A DNA stretch of 64,000 bases from Fomes fomentarius. Its lineage: Eukaryota; Basidiomycota; Agaricomycetes; Polyporales; Polyporaceae. The stretch covers positions 1,798,001 to 1,862,000 of the forward strand of contig JABYQN010000005.1 of assembly GCA_022606135.1 (NCBI GenBank). The letters are read 5' to 3'. Below the pieces are notes generated by a model. The model was not told the DNA's origin. It did not search any database and worked only from the letters and a program-made list of their open reading frames with translations. Position numbers and translations under genes: made by a program. Of the stretch, positions 39,802-54,399 are shown piece after piece. The first letter of the stretch is position 1, and the number at the start of each line of letters is the position of its first letter.

Positions 39802-40761
39802 TTACCGACTCTCGCGCTCCAGCAGGTCGTTCAGACATCGTACTACGATGCCCATGCCCTCCTCTACCGCCTCCCTATCTGCCTCCTCCACTCGCGACGA
39901 TATCCGCCCAAACCGGTCGGGATGCCACCGCTTGAGCGCGTTCCGGATCTTCTCTCGCCGTGTCTCACCAGGATGTAAGGGAGACAGGACGAACAACGTA
40001 ACCTTCGCGGGTTTGATGTCGCTCAACGACTTCGGCCGCGAGAACATTGGCCATGGAATATCGCGGAACCCGAGCGTCACAGAAGAGCTCAAAAGCGCCG
40101 CCCATCGCGACTCATATCTGCGCGCCGATTCCTCCTGCCTCCTACTCCTTGCCTCCTCCAGCTCGTGCTCCCGTCGCAGACGCTCCTTCTCGTCCTCCAT
40201 CCGTTTCCGCCGCTCGTACGCTGCGCGATGCCGCTCCGTCTGCCGCCGGTAATCGTTCAGTCTCCTTAGCTCGTCCTCGATCGTATCCTCTGCATCGCGC
40301 TCCCACTGCTTCCACCGCTTGTCCGATTCTGTGCACCGCGCACGCGTGCCGGGATGATGCAGGAGAAGCTCCTCGAACGATGGGAACCCGCCTCGTCTTG
40401 CCGTAGTCAGGATGCGGATCGCGAGTTGTTCGCGGAGGGTGTCTCGCGCCTGCTGCGCGTGCACCCAGCGGACGGTTTCCTCGTTCGCCTTGATCATGTC
40501 GGCGATTTCCTGCTCGAGAACCCACGCGTACGTTCGCGGCATGCGCGTGTAGGGCTCCGCGTCCGAAGAGTCATACCCGTACTCGTAGTCGGGGACGTAC
40601 GGGGTGCCCACTGTCCGCGAGCGACGCATGCCAGGTTGTGGTTGCGGACGCGGTGATGAGCTCGAAGATGCAGTATAGAGGTCGTCGCGATAGTACTTGG
40701 GTGAGTAGGAGTAGGGGTAGTATGCTGGTGCCGTAGAAGGTGGGTAGAACATGGTGGCCAT
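39802..40761 (-). CDS. NFKBIL1-like coiled-coil protein
   Basis: Intron-free, 319 aa, from MATMFYPPS (ATG 40761; a second ATG nine bases downstream) to TAA just before 39802. The N-terminus is Tyr/Ser/Pro-rich. The middle is helical and strongly charged (DELRRLNDYRRQTERHRAAY, RRKRMEDEKERLRREHELEE). The C-terminal domain has KPAKVTLFVLSPLHPG, REKIRNALKRWHPDRFGR and GMGIVVRCLNDLLERESR. The helix ending in WHPDRF resembles the C-terminal region of NF-kappa-B inhibitor-like 1 and the HPD of J domains, although it lacks a full J domain. The resemblance is from memory; a fungus-specific protein with no NF-kappa-B link is just as possible. Probably cytosolic or nuclear. Confidence 0.65.
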   Translation of the reverse strand: MATMFYPPSTAPAYYPYSYSPKYYRDDLYTASSSSSPRPQPQPGMRRSRTVGTPYVPDYEYGYDSSDAEPYTRMPRTYAWVLEQEIADMIKANEETVRWVHAQQARDTLREQLAIRILTTARRGGFPSFEELLLHHPGTRARCTESDKRWKQWERDAEDTIEDELRRLNDYRRQTERHRAAYERRKRMEDEKERLRREHELEEARSRRQEESARRYESRWAALLSSSVTLGFRDIPWPMFSRPKSLSDIKPAKVTLFVLSPLHPGETRREKIRNALKRWHPDRFGRISSRVEEADREAVEEGMGIVVRCLNDLLERESR

Positions 40762-41859
40762 CGGGTGCGAGAATAGCAGGTAGGTGGTGAGAGAGAGAAG
40801 GTAGTTCAGTGGCGAATGTGAGGGCCGACGGGAAGCCCGAAGCAGTAAGGGTAGACGTGGTGTTGATACGCGAGTGGCGAGCAGGGAGAATGTGGTATGG
40901 GGAACTCGACGCGTCTGGAAGATCATATGCATATGTACTCCCGGGGCCTCGGGGGCGGTCGCGAGCTGGAACGATCAGTTTGACATTCGCAGGCCGCACA
41001 CGCGCAGAGAACATATCGTGTTAGGGGGGCTGCAGCTGCGCGTCTCTTCCGAAGGCCCTTTCGCCTCCTTGTCTCCTCGTGCCCAAAATGGGATTCTTGC
41101 CGCGCTAGGCAGTCTGAATGCTGGCCTTTCCCTCTCGTCCGGTCCTGCTCGCCTCTCTCGATCCGTGGATCCATTATGAACGAGTTCTAGCAGATAGCCG
41201 TGCTCATAAAGCAGCCGACATGCAATGTTCCCCCGGGACGACTCGCCGTTCACTCTCGTTCCTTTATCCCCGGGCGCGCCTCGCGCTGCGACGCGCGATC
41301 GCATCCTTCCTAGGGCACAGACCACCCGCCCAAAGACGTATCATGATTCCCTGTCACTGCGACGCCAGAGGCAGCGCTTCGTGGCTATAGGTCAAAGGAT
41401 GCGTGCGCCGATGGGGGAAAACAAGTGTTCGAATCGGCAGATGTGTCGTAATCTGCCCTGCGTGGGGCTCAAACTCAGATGTCATGCAGTTATCACGCAG
41501 CACCCCGAAGGGCCTCGAGGTTCACGAGGAAGACGCCTCGCTACTTCCGATCCCGGCCAGGAGGCAACTGCATGGTCGGCCCACCGTGGGGCTCATACCG
41601 ATATCTCGCAACTTCAGCCTGAGATTACTGCCGACTTCCCGGATCGTGAGCATGCGTGGAACTTGTGTAAGACGCAACTGCGTTAGATGCGCGAGGCTGT
41701 GGAGCGGTTAAGTATATATATACAGTACAGTATTGCGCAATAGGGCCGATGGACAACCGCGACAGCAAACGATAGCAAAAGATCGTGGTAGGAAAAGAGC
41801 GAAGGGTGGGCCTGTGTGTCAATTCGTGGCGCTGGTAACGCGTGTCCACTGCCCAGCTG
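40762..41859. other. 1.1 kb intergenic region
   Basis: It lies between the DUF6534 gene 3' end and the start of the NFKBIL1-like gene. A TATATATATA run (about 41711-41721) and a repeated CGTGGGGCTCA word (about 41461 and 41586) are seen. No gene is supported. Confidence 0.4.
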
Positions 41860-44069
41860 TCAAACGCCTGCGAGGTAGATTCCTGCTGGCTGCTTGTGGT
41901 CAGTCGAGTCGCCGAAAGGTGTGTCTCCGTACTCGACGGTCTTGTCCACAGTGATCTGCACCTATCAAATAGGTAACATCAGCGATGCGCCGGCGCTTCG
42001 TCGGGCAGGAGCAGCATCTTATGATGATACTCACCGCCGTAACCTGGTCGCCAGTCTACAAACAGGCTATATCAGCTGACAGGAACACGTATTTGAGCGC
42101 GGAAGCTATAGGCGTAGGGTCTCACCAGATGCCCTCCGTTGCTGAAGAGCACAGGCATGCGGTGTCCGCTTCCTGATTGAGGTTGAGACTGAGCTCGTAG
42201 GATCTTGCGCGCGTTCATCCTGTGTGCGATATGGATGGCGTCCCCCCCGGTCACGTCAGAAACAGTAGCCGGTCTTATCAGGCTCGGCAGGATAGGAGAG
42301 TGGGCACGTACGAAGCAAGGAATGAGTTTGCGTAGACTGGAAGGTAGGACGAGAGGTCGGATCTTAGTAGCAAGTTTCCGAGTGTAATCGAGAACGAGGC
42401 ACTCACGCTTGCTGATGGCGAAGTGTAGTCCGAGATAGATCAGGACATGCGGTCGGGCGAGCCACTGGATGGGAGAGGGCGCAGTCAGGTATCGCGTCTC
42501 GGTGCCATGCGCATCTCATTCTAGATGCTATAGATAGGAGCCCGGCACTCACAAAGATCAGTGATACAACCGTAGTCACCCTGGGAGTAAGTTCGAGTTC
42601 GTCAGCGGCGAGAACAGACTTAGAAAACATGTGTTACGCACGAGGTCAGTAGCCCATTCTCGACGGTGTAGAGCGTCACCGAGTCCAGGACATGATCGAA
42701 CCTGTGAAGGCGGTTGGTGAAGGGTACTGAGATATTAACGGAGATGCGACCGTACTCTCCGGCACCGGTACGGTTTCTGCGCAGGTAGTAGCAAAGTCCA
42801 CCGGTGATCAGGAAGTCGACTACGGACGAGAGGACGAGGCCGAGTGTGAAGGCCCACTGATGCATATTGAGCGAGAACAGACTGCGACACGAAATGAAGG
42901 GAATCCTACATCAAACCGCTGGCCAAACTCCGAGAAGCTACCGATATGTATCCTGAAATTCGGATGAGATATGGTGCCACGAGCCAAAGACGGAAAGTGC
43001 CTGGCGCACTTACAACTTTACAGTTGTCACTGTCAATAGGAATTTGGGTCAACGCACAAGAATCAGATGAGATAGTCCATGAGCAACTCACCCATGGCAG
43101 CTCCTATAGGTCTTTCATATCAGCCGGAAGGATCTCATAACAGACTCTATCCACGTACCTACGCGCAGCAGGGCAAGTGTCACCTATATCCGGTGAGAAC
43201 CTACGAGGACACCGCGCGATGAGGAAGACTCACGACCACCCCCGTGATCCATTTATTGCCCTTGCTCACTGTGCAGTGTTTTGGACGTAGAGATGAGCAC
43301 ACGCGAGCGGAGAGTATCATTCAAACTGACACTTGTAAAGGCGGAAAGCAAAGAATCTGCGAACGTTCTGAGAATGACGCAGCCGGAGATTGCGTCAGAG
43401 AACTCACAAATGCACGATAAGCGTCAGTCCGGCCTGCTATGTCGTGAGCCGAGGTCGAGGCATGAGATATGAATGAGAACTTACGGTGAGTGCTATGGAT
43501 ATCTGAGAAAGAAAGTCAGTCAACGAGATCTCACTTTCAGATGGTCGCCGGGAACTTACCCCCACAGCCCTACGCACGAGCCGGATAAGTTAAGACCATT
43601 CATGTCCGCGAAATATACCGTAGTAGCTCACCAAAATGCTTGATCTGTCACATCTTGCTCGCCAAAGTGATCGACAAAGTACATGTAACAAGCTGTGATG
43701 ACCATGGTAGTATGGAGGAAGTCGAGCAAGCTGCGATCGCTCAACATGGACTCCAATCCCAGCGCACGATCCAGCCACACTCACAAAACGGACAGGACCT
43801 GAGAGATCGCTCTGAGCGGCGGATACGGTGGCGAAATATGAACGACCGAACTCACGTGCAACTTTGTCATAAGCTTGTCCTTCGAGAACAGGCGAAAGTA
43901 CAGCGCGGTCTGCATGCCGGCTACACCGCTCAAGCTATTTGGTATCAAGGGAGCCGTTCAGGATGGAGACAGCTTCGGAGAAGCGTATGACATACCCAGT
44001 AGCAACAAATCCTCCCAGGATCAGCGCACCCAGACTGGCCTTGAGGTTTTCAGGAGAAACAACAGCCAT
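41860..44069 (-). CDS. DUF6534 basidiomycete membrane protein
   Basis: A basidiomycete-expanded multi-pass membrane family of unknown function. ATG 44069 gives MAVVSPENLKASLGALILGG then GVAGMQTALYFRLFSKDKL, the usual first span. It continues LLDFLHTTMVITACYMYFVD, FGEQDVTDQAFWAVGISIAL, a KWITGVVV block, FTLGLVLSSVVDFLITGGLC with YYLRRNRTG, SVTLYTVENGLLTS, PHVLIYLGLHFAISK, VYANSFLASMNARK, and a cytosolic tail ending GDSTDHKQPAGIYLAGV at TGA 41862-41860. Conserved family points (LCYYLRR, TLYT..GLLTS, YxNSFLAxxNAR) are all present. At least ten introns, including micro-exons of 10 nt (43560-43569) and 18 nt (43485-43502). A receptor-like role is speculative. Confidence 0.85.
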
Positions 44070-47867
<3,798 letters not shown>

Positions 47868-48441
47868 GCGCTGCGCATCGAGCTTGTTGTCGTCGGATTG
47901 TTATCACGTCGTTATGATCATGGATGTTTCTGTGTACTTCTAATATCAGTGGGCTTGGATGGTGAGCTTGGTCACGACATGCCTAAGAGTTGCATATGAG
48001 GTCGACTATGCAATGTTGCTGTCGGAAATTTCGCCAGTGCCTCGGGGCAAAAGGCATCCTTTGCCCTCAAATAGCCATCTTAGGCTCATCCGTCCAATCC
48101 GGGAGGCCATTTTACCATCCTCCAGCCATCTTTGGGCATCCCAGTCAAATCCTGATAGCCGATAACATCTAGGGAAATTCCAACAGTAGTCGACAAAAAT
48201 TAGTGAGCTGAAGGTTCTGATTTCCTCCTCGAGGCTGAGTTTGGTTTTCGGTGATGTTTGATCAGCATCTTTCGCATTGTGAGATTCTGTCTGCATATAG
48301 AATTTCACAAAGTGCTTAAATACATTATATAGTAGACAAGTGCCAGTACCGTCAAATGAGCGCGAGGTCTAAAATGTATCGGCCCCAAAATGTCGTCCCT
48401 CGGGACTTGGGCTGAGTTCTTCAAGGCTATCCCTGACCGGT

Positions 48442-48479
48442 GTCCTCCTCCTCCTCCTCCTCCTCCTCATCCTCCTCCT
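48442..48479. repeat. TCC microsatellite
   Basis: An uninterrupted TCC run of about eight units, one CAT interruption, then three more. It lies outside any supported gene. Confidence 0.9.
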
Positions 48480-49330
48480 GGTCAGTCAAAGACAGTCTTC
48501 CGGATGGGCTGGCGCTGTTTAGGCGGTGGTAGATGGTGATTGATCAATCCGAGTCGATAAGTACCCCGCGGTCACCACATGCACATACTACCCGAGAAGC
48601 CGTGAGGCTGAGGGCGCTTGTAAGTAGCTGTGCGTGGTGCAATTCCCGTACGTTCCAGCCAGGCGTTACAATCTGACAGTGACATAGCATTCACTCCTCT
48701 ACGTACCCAATGGTGCACATCAGGCTCCGAACTCACCTTTTGTGGCTTCATTCTGCGGCGCAGGTCACGGTGTACCGGTAACAGTGGGTACCGAAGGCGG
48801 CTGTGGGTGCACTTGCCTTAGTAGTGCTACTGCACTGGTGTAAGTTACGTCCACCTGGTAATTGTGGTACGTGCTTCAACTAGTATAGAACCTTGCCGCC
48901 CTCAAGCTAATTTTTATCGTGGTTTTGGCGCCGTGCTGTCAGCGACGTCAATCCAACGGTGCTAGGAATGCCTGACCCACTGCATGCGCCTGTGTCGCAT
49001 GATAGAGCTTGTCCGAATCGAGTGTATGTTGACTTGGTCGCGGTGACACACTGTGAGGGACTACGACTTTCGTCTAGGGTTTCGCGTCTAGGCGACGGCC
49101 ATGCGCCGTCTGAAGATTTTCGTGAAGGACGCACATCGACTCCGATCTAAGATACGAACTGTGCTGCTTCGGGGAGGTTCGATACCTCGACACTGAAGTC
49201 CGAAATGCACGTCTGCGTCTCCTGTGGTTCCGCTCTGGCGGTGCGCATCCCGAACATGGTCCTGGCGCCCGACAACACATCTCTTTGCAGCGTTTATCGC
49301 GCGATGCAAACCTCAGAAGATGCCGAACCG

Positions 49331-49338
49331 TATATAAA
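49331..49338 (+). promoter_or_regulatory. TATA box, O-methyltransferase
   Basis: TATATAAA lies about 150 bp before the ATG at 49487 and about 90 bp before a likely leader. Confidence 0.6.
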
Positions 49339-49486
49339 GACAGACAGATAGCCCGAGCTTCATTCAACATACAACAGGTCCCCTGCTGGCAAGCTCCACA
49401 AACTCGCTCTAGCTAGTCTCCACTTCCAGGCACCAGTCACCAAACCAGGTCAAGCGTGTCCCCTCCGTCCATTCCAAGTCAACGGC

Positions 49487-51615
49487 ATGACGTTCGCCAC
49501 CCTCCGTGCACTGCACGCCGTGATTGGCAACGCGCTTGCGGAGATGGAGCGCGCGTACAAGCAAACCGGGAAAGGCTCGACCCAACTTACCCAACTGGAC
49601 TATCCCTCCTTGGACGCCCCGTATTACAGTAACACCAACCATACGGCGGAAGAAGAGGAGGCGGAGAAGCTCGCATCCGACCCCGCCGTTGTCACTGCGG
49701 CGAACCGGATCGTCGCTGCGTGCGGCCAGCTTTCTGCATCGGTTCACAGGCCATTCTTCTCGCTCATCGAGGGAGGAAAGAGTGTGCGTTGCACTCGTTC
49801 TATTCAATGTACGAGGATTTGTTCGGAGACACTGACATGTCTGCATCCTCATTTCTAGGAGCACCTTGCGGCGTGTCTGCAGTTCTTAGAGGCTTCAAAC
49901 ACGGTGGAGATCCTCCGCGCTGCTGGACCCGATGGTCTGCACGTGAACGAGATCACCCGTCGCATTGACGAGGTCGCCGGCGGGAACCTGAAGGATGGAA
50001 GTGCGATCGCTAGCCATGTTGACCCTAACAAGCTCAGTGGGTGATCTGTGCGCTGGGGATGAACGCATGAGGCTGATTAGGGCCGGTGTAGGTCATATTC
50101 TACGCCTTCTGGCGACATATCACTGGCTGCGTGAAGTCCGCCCAGATGTTTTCGCGAACAATCGGTTGTCCGCACAGTTGAACTCTGGCAAGACTTTGGA
50201 GCAGCTGCGTGACTCGTACGGAACTCTCAATTTGGCTGGTGAGGTGAATTTCTTCTAACCTTACACCTTTTAGGCCTGAGAGGAAGTACGAAGGCACTGA
50301 CGGCGTCGGTGCATGCCTGGCTTTGCTGTATGCTATTTTGCACTTCCTCGCACATATCCGTTCATTCACATGTCATCTCCATAACAGGACCGACGACTTC
50401 GCCAAGTCCGTCGCCTACATGACAGACAGCTACCTCCCTCACACAGCGCGCGCGGCCTCACTCAGGAAGCTGGTCGACGCGAGAACCAGCACTGGCACGG
50501 CGACATCCGCGGTGAAGTACAAGACGCCCTTCAACCTGGCATTCCGCACGGAGCTCGAATACTTTGACTGGCTCGAGCTTCCTGGGAACAGGGTGCGGCT
50601 CACTGATTTTGGACGGGGCATGGCGGGCGCGCGGCTCTGGGAGGTCGCAGAGAACGTGCTAGGAGGTGAGCAGCATTCTTTCGTGTGCGTGAGTACTGGA
50701 CACATGTTGGCTAATTCTGATGACTCGGATGCATCAGCGTTCCCGTGGAACGGCCTGCCCCAGGAGTCGGTAGTCGTTGACGTTGGAGGCGGTATCGGCT
50801 CGACGTCCGTTGTCCTGGCCACCGCGTACCCGCACCTCCGGTTTGTCGTCCAAGATAGGGAGCAAGTCGTCGGTATCGCGCCTTCGGTAAGACTCTTACT
50901 GCACGCCGCAGCTCGTATGGCTCAATCAGCATTTGCGTCGTCAGACCTTGGGAGAACCCCACGCAGAGCTCATTAGATCCGGCCGTGTCAGCTTCCTCGC
51001 CCAGAGCTTCTTCGAGCCTCAACCGCCCTCCATCGACGTGCCCGGGGTGGGCTCGATCTCTGGGCCGTCGGTATATGTGCTCAGGGGGTGCACACACAAC
51101 TGGCCCGATGCTTACGTGCACAGGTATGCCCATTACGCGCACAACCTATGTGCCCGGCGCTTGGACTTGACTGGTCATTTGACAACCGTGGTTTACGACA
51201 GGATGCTGCATCACCTGCGAGCCGCTGCCGCGCCGACCACGAAGCTCCTGATCATTGACGTCCTCCTTCCGCATGCATGCTACGACGACACCAAAGACGA
51301 CGGTGAGGCGATTCCGGGTGCCGAACGGACCCTTGCTCCAGAGGGGTCTCCTCTTCTCGCAAACCTCGGGAAGGCCCATGCGAGCGAGTACCTCCTAGAT
51401 ATCACGGTGCGTCGACCCTATCATGATCGTCTAGCGCAGCCGCTGAACCGACGCTCACGGCGACGTTGGGCGCATAGGTGATGGCTGTTCTGAATGCGAA
51501 GGAGCGCACGTTACGCGAGATGTCAGCTCTGGCTCTCGCGGCGGGCTGGAAGATTGAGCGACTGACTCGTGCACCAGGGTCCTTATGGTCATACATCACC
51601 GCTCAGCCCGTCTGA
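49487..51615 (+). CDS. SAM-dependent O-methyltransferase, plant COMT type
   Basis: It transfers methyl groups from SAM to hydroxyls of phenolic or secondary metabolites; cytosolic. ATG 49487 opens MTFATLRALHAVIGNALAEM. A dimerisation-like N-terminal domain contains EHLAACLQFLEASNTVEILR and TLEQLRDSYGTLNLA. The SAM site is VVVDVGGGIGSTSVVLATAY (motif I), with HLRFVVQDREQVV (motif II) and GRVSFLAQSFFEPQP. The catalytic region reads VYVLRGCTHNWPDAYVHRML, with His in the HDW-equivalent HNW, then KLLIIDVLLPHAC. The end is LREMSALALAAGWKIERLTR, stop TGA 51613-51615. About seven introns. The gene is isolated: no P450, PKS or terpene gene is near, so it need not belong to a cluster. Substrate unknown. 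Confidence 0.87.
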
Positions 51616-53940
51616 GGCATGTCATTTTCCTGGGCCACAATCGCTGGCTGCTTGTTCTCATTGTCCGGTTGTCTTCTTCTCTTCGGATTTCTGACTCGCA
51701 CTTGCTCAATCAAGTATTGTATTTCTCTATCAGCATTCAACATCCGCAATCACGTACTCGATCGTAGAAGTGCATCTTTTTCTCTCGCCTGTGCACGACA
51801 CCGACTTAGGTGCTACGGCATGGGGATCCGAAGCATCTGGACTCGCATTTTGTGAGAACGAAGAGTTACGGTGAGTCATCCGAATCAAGTGAAGAAGCCG
51901 GTGTACCGGTGTGGCCGACGAGTACTAGGCGAGACCCTTACTTTGCGTGTGGTTGAGGAATCGTCTACCAAGAATGAACATAGGGGAACTCGTCCCGCGA
52001 TGGCCGGCTCCGTCTGACGTGTCGATAGCAAGCTCGTGCGTGCTGAGAAGCTTCGAATCCTTGTCCGTGGATGATTGTTGAACCGTCCCTCTTTGACTCT
52101 CTGGAGAGTATGCGGAGGCTCCAATCTCCGGCCGCTCGCCTGTCCTGACAAGTAGACAGCCAGCTATAGGAGGCCAATGCCTCCTTACGGTTCGTAGGGA
52201 AGATTCCCGGTCTTCGTTCATTCCAAACAACATATTGACGGCGGTGCATGATTCAGACGAATAGACAATGGGATACGGTTCCGGTAGCGTGGCACGATAA
52301 TCCTAAAGTGGAATGGAGCGGAGCGTCAGTCCCTGAGGTTCGTGAGGTTCGTGATCCTTGGCATCGCGGGATACTCGCCTGCCCATCCCACGAAGACCTG
52401 AGTGGCGCCCCTCGATATATGGCATGCTGACAGTGAAGCATCTGCTTTCAGGTGCCGGTTCCTGAGTTTAGTCGCCGATACTACTACATGGAGCTTGGCG
52501 GTGAAGTCATACAGGCACCCAATCTCACAGTATGGGGACTTGGGGCCGGTTTGTCTCTTGCTGACAGTCTCTTTCCCGAAGGCTACCAGCGGTGGAGTCC
52601 CCGGGAGTATGTCAGTGGTCGAGCAGTCCCATACGTCCGTTGATCGTGGGTCAGCTCGTGAAACGGATACTCGTACCAGAAAGAGTCGAAGCTAGGCGTG
52701 CGCAAGCGGCCGGCAGAGTGGTAGTCTCGTAGATCAGAGTGTGGACTGGAAGAGTGTTTTATTTAGAATTGGCCTGAGAGAACTGGGATCGAATGATGGA
52801 AATATGTAGTACTCACCGGCTCAAGCACAAGTAGAAGCATCGTTCTCGCGTTTCAGGTCAGCTCCGCCGAATGCTGCACACGTGTGAACATGAATGTGAA
52901 CCAAATGTGAACGAGGAGGAAAGTACAGTAGGAATTTTGGATGTCTATTAGACTCATCGGATCGGCGTTTATGTTATGTAAGTACGCGCTCCACGTGGCA
53001 GATACTAAAAGCTTCTGAGCCTCTCCCGGGCCGAAGCGTTAACCTTACGCTGCGAGTCGTTGAGCCTGCAACACTTCAGCACAGTCCTCAAGGATATAGA
53101 GGCCTATAGATGGCCAAGGATGTCACTGGCTGTGCAAAACAAAGCTGGAAGAGTCGCAAGCACGGTTCTCTGCATGTCAAGTTCAAGTTCCACCTGTCGG
53201 CGAGTTGTGACCCACCATTCCCGCCGACGGTGAGAAGGCCGAAGAGGCCCTACATACTTCTTTTCACTCTAGCTCTACGACCCTTGTCTTGATTAACGCT
53301 CTACCGTCGCTCGTGAGTACTGCAGCGCCATGGTGAGATGTTGAATTGCTCTTCCTATGGGATAGTAACCCACGTCGTCGTGTCAATAATCATGATAGAC
53401 GACTAAACGAACATACCGGCTTCTAGGAGCCGATTCTCGACCTCGATATGATATGTTACAACTCACGTTTCCGATTTCGGATGCTGCTGACCGTTTTGCC
53501 TCCATAGCGCCTTATTTGTATCTCTTTCACTCGCGGGATGCGTTGCCAACTGTGGCACTCTTAACCAAGTCAATTGATTCCATACAAGAGCGCCACAATG
53601 ATGGCTCCTCGAAGCTGCACAATGTGTCGCTTTGCTCCGATCTTCAAGGGATGATCTTTCCTATGGTTACTCTGTCAGTATGTACGTATTCCTGCTGCGC
53701 TGCCGCATCACTTGCGTTCTAGATGCTAAACGACGCAGTCATGCTCTCGCCCCCGGGCATTCTTCTGGCGTTACAAATATGCCAATGCCACTCACGTCGC
53801 TGTATTCCAGTTCTCACTGACGTTATCCTTGTGCCTCAGCGCATCGTTGAACAGTCTCACGACCGCCATCAACATGTCCCTGAGCGGGGCCAAAAGGCAG
53901 TGTTCTCCATCCTAGTAACCGTACGCTCGTAGTCCGGGCA

Positions 53941-53947
53941 TGCACTC
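53941..53947 (+). promoter_or_regulatory. Putative metal-response element
   Basis: TGCACTC fits the TGCRCNC core of metal-response elements reported in peroxidase promoters, about 460 bp before the ATG. A match this short can arise by chance. Confidence 0.25.
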
Positions 53948-54212
53948 CCCTCCGGGAACAGATCTGTCAAGGCGCGACTCATCCCTGCCACTATCTCCGT
54001 GCCGGGCCGCAGTTCGCAGTGTTCAAGATGCCGCTCGGACCCGTACCCTGTGCACCACAAGCCCCAAAGACGTAACAACATATGCAAAAATCACAGCGTT
54101 GCCATTGGTCCTGTCCACTGTGTCGCGAGCCATCTCACGCCACGACGAGTCCGGTACTCTGTCTATTCAAGGATCCCTTTTCTAGTACGGTATCCCCGAT
54201 GGGGCGCGCCAA

Positions 54213-54219
54213 TGCGCCC
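54213..54219 (+). promoter_or_regulatory. Putative metal-response element
   Basis: TGCGCCC fits TGCRCNC and lies about 95 bp before the TATA box of the peroxidase gene. Confidence 0.3.
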
Positions 54220-54313
54220 GACGACTCGGGAAGGGTGTTGCTTCGCTGCCGTCGCGGCCTCGCTAGGCCTTGCCAGAGATGTGGAACTCCTCATCAGGGC
54301 GACACAGGAAAGG

Positions 54314-54320
54314 TATATAA
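54314..54320 (+). promoter_or_regulatory. TATA box, peroxidase
   Basis: TATATAA lies about 80 bp before the ATG at 54400, as in other fungal class II peroxidase genes. Confidence 0.65.
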
Positions 54321-54399
54321 GTCTTGCGTGAACCAGAGTGTTCTGCACCAAGCAGCACAAGGCCCCACAACCACTTCACTGCATACGCTCTTCGACGAC

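Larger units (their letters stand above)
47868..49486. other. 1.6 kb intergenic region with microsatellite
   Basis: It holds the polyubiquitin 3' region, a TCC microsatellite (48442-48479), and the O-methyltransferase promoter with a TATA box (49331). No gene is supported. Confidence 0.45.
51616..54399. other. 2.8 kb gene-poor region upstream of peroxidase
   Basis: No supported gene. A possible short exon at about 52450-52643 (EFSRRYYYMELGG..YVSGRAVPYVR, after a CTTTCAG acceptor) has no recognisable partner exons. A direct repeat GAGGTTCGTGAGGTTCGTG lies at 52338-52356. The last 500 bp carry the peroxidase promoter. Confidence 0.4.

Noticed and set aside
41420..41600. GTTCGAATC and repeated CGTGGGGCTCA words as possible tRNA remnants
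   Set aside because: No cloverleaf on either strand; the words lie in an ordinary intergenic stretch.
48006..48308. 100-codon minus-strand frame after polyubiquitin
   Set aside because: The sequence is partly repetitive and has no domain or splice sites; it probably belongs to 3' UTR or spacer.
49409..49864. Open frame antisense to the O-methyltransferase first exon
   Set aside because: Shadow of a well-supported coding exon.
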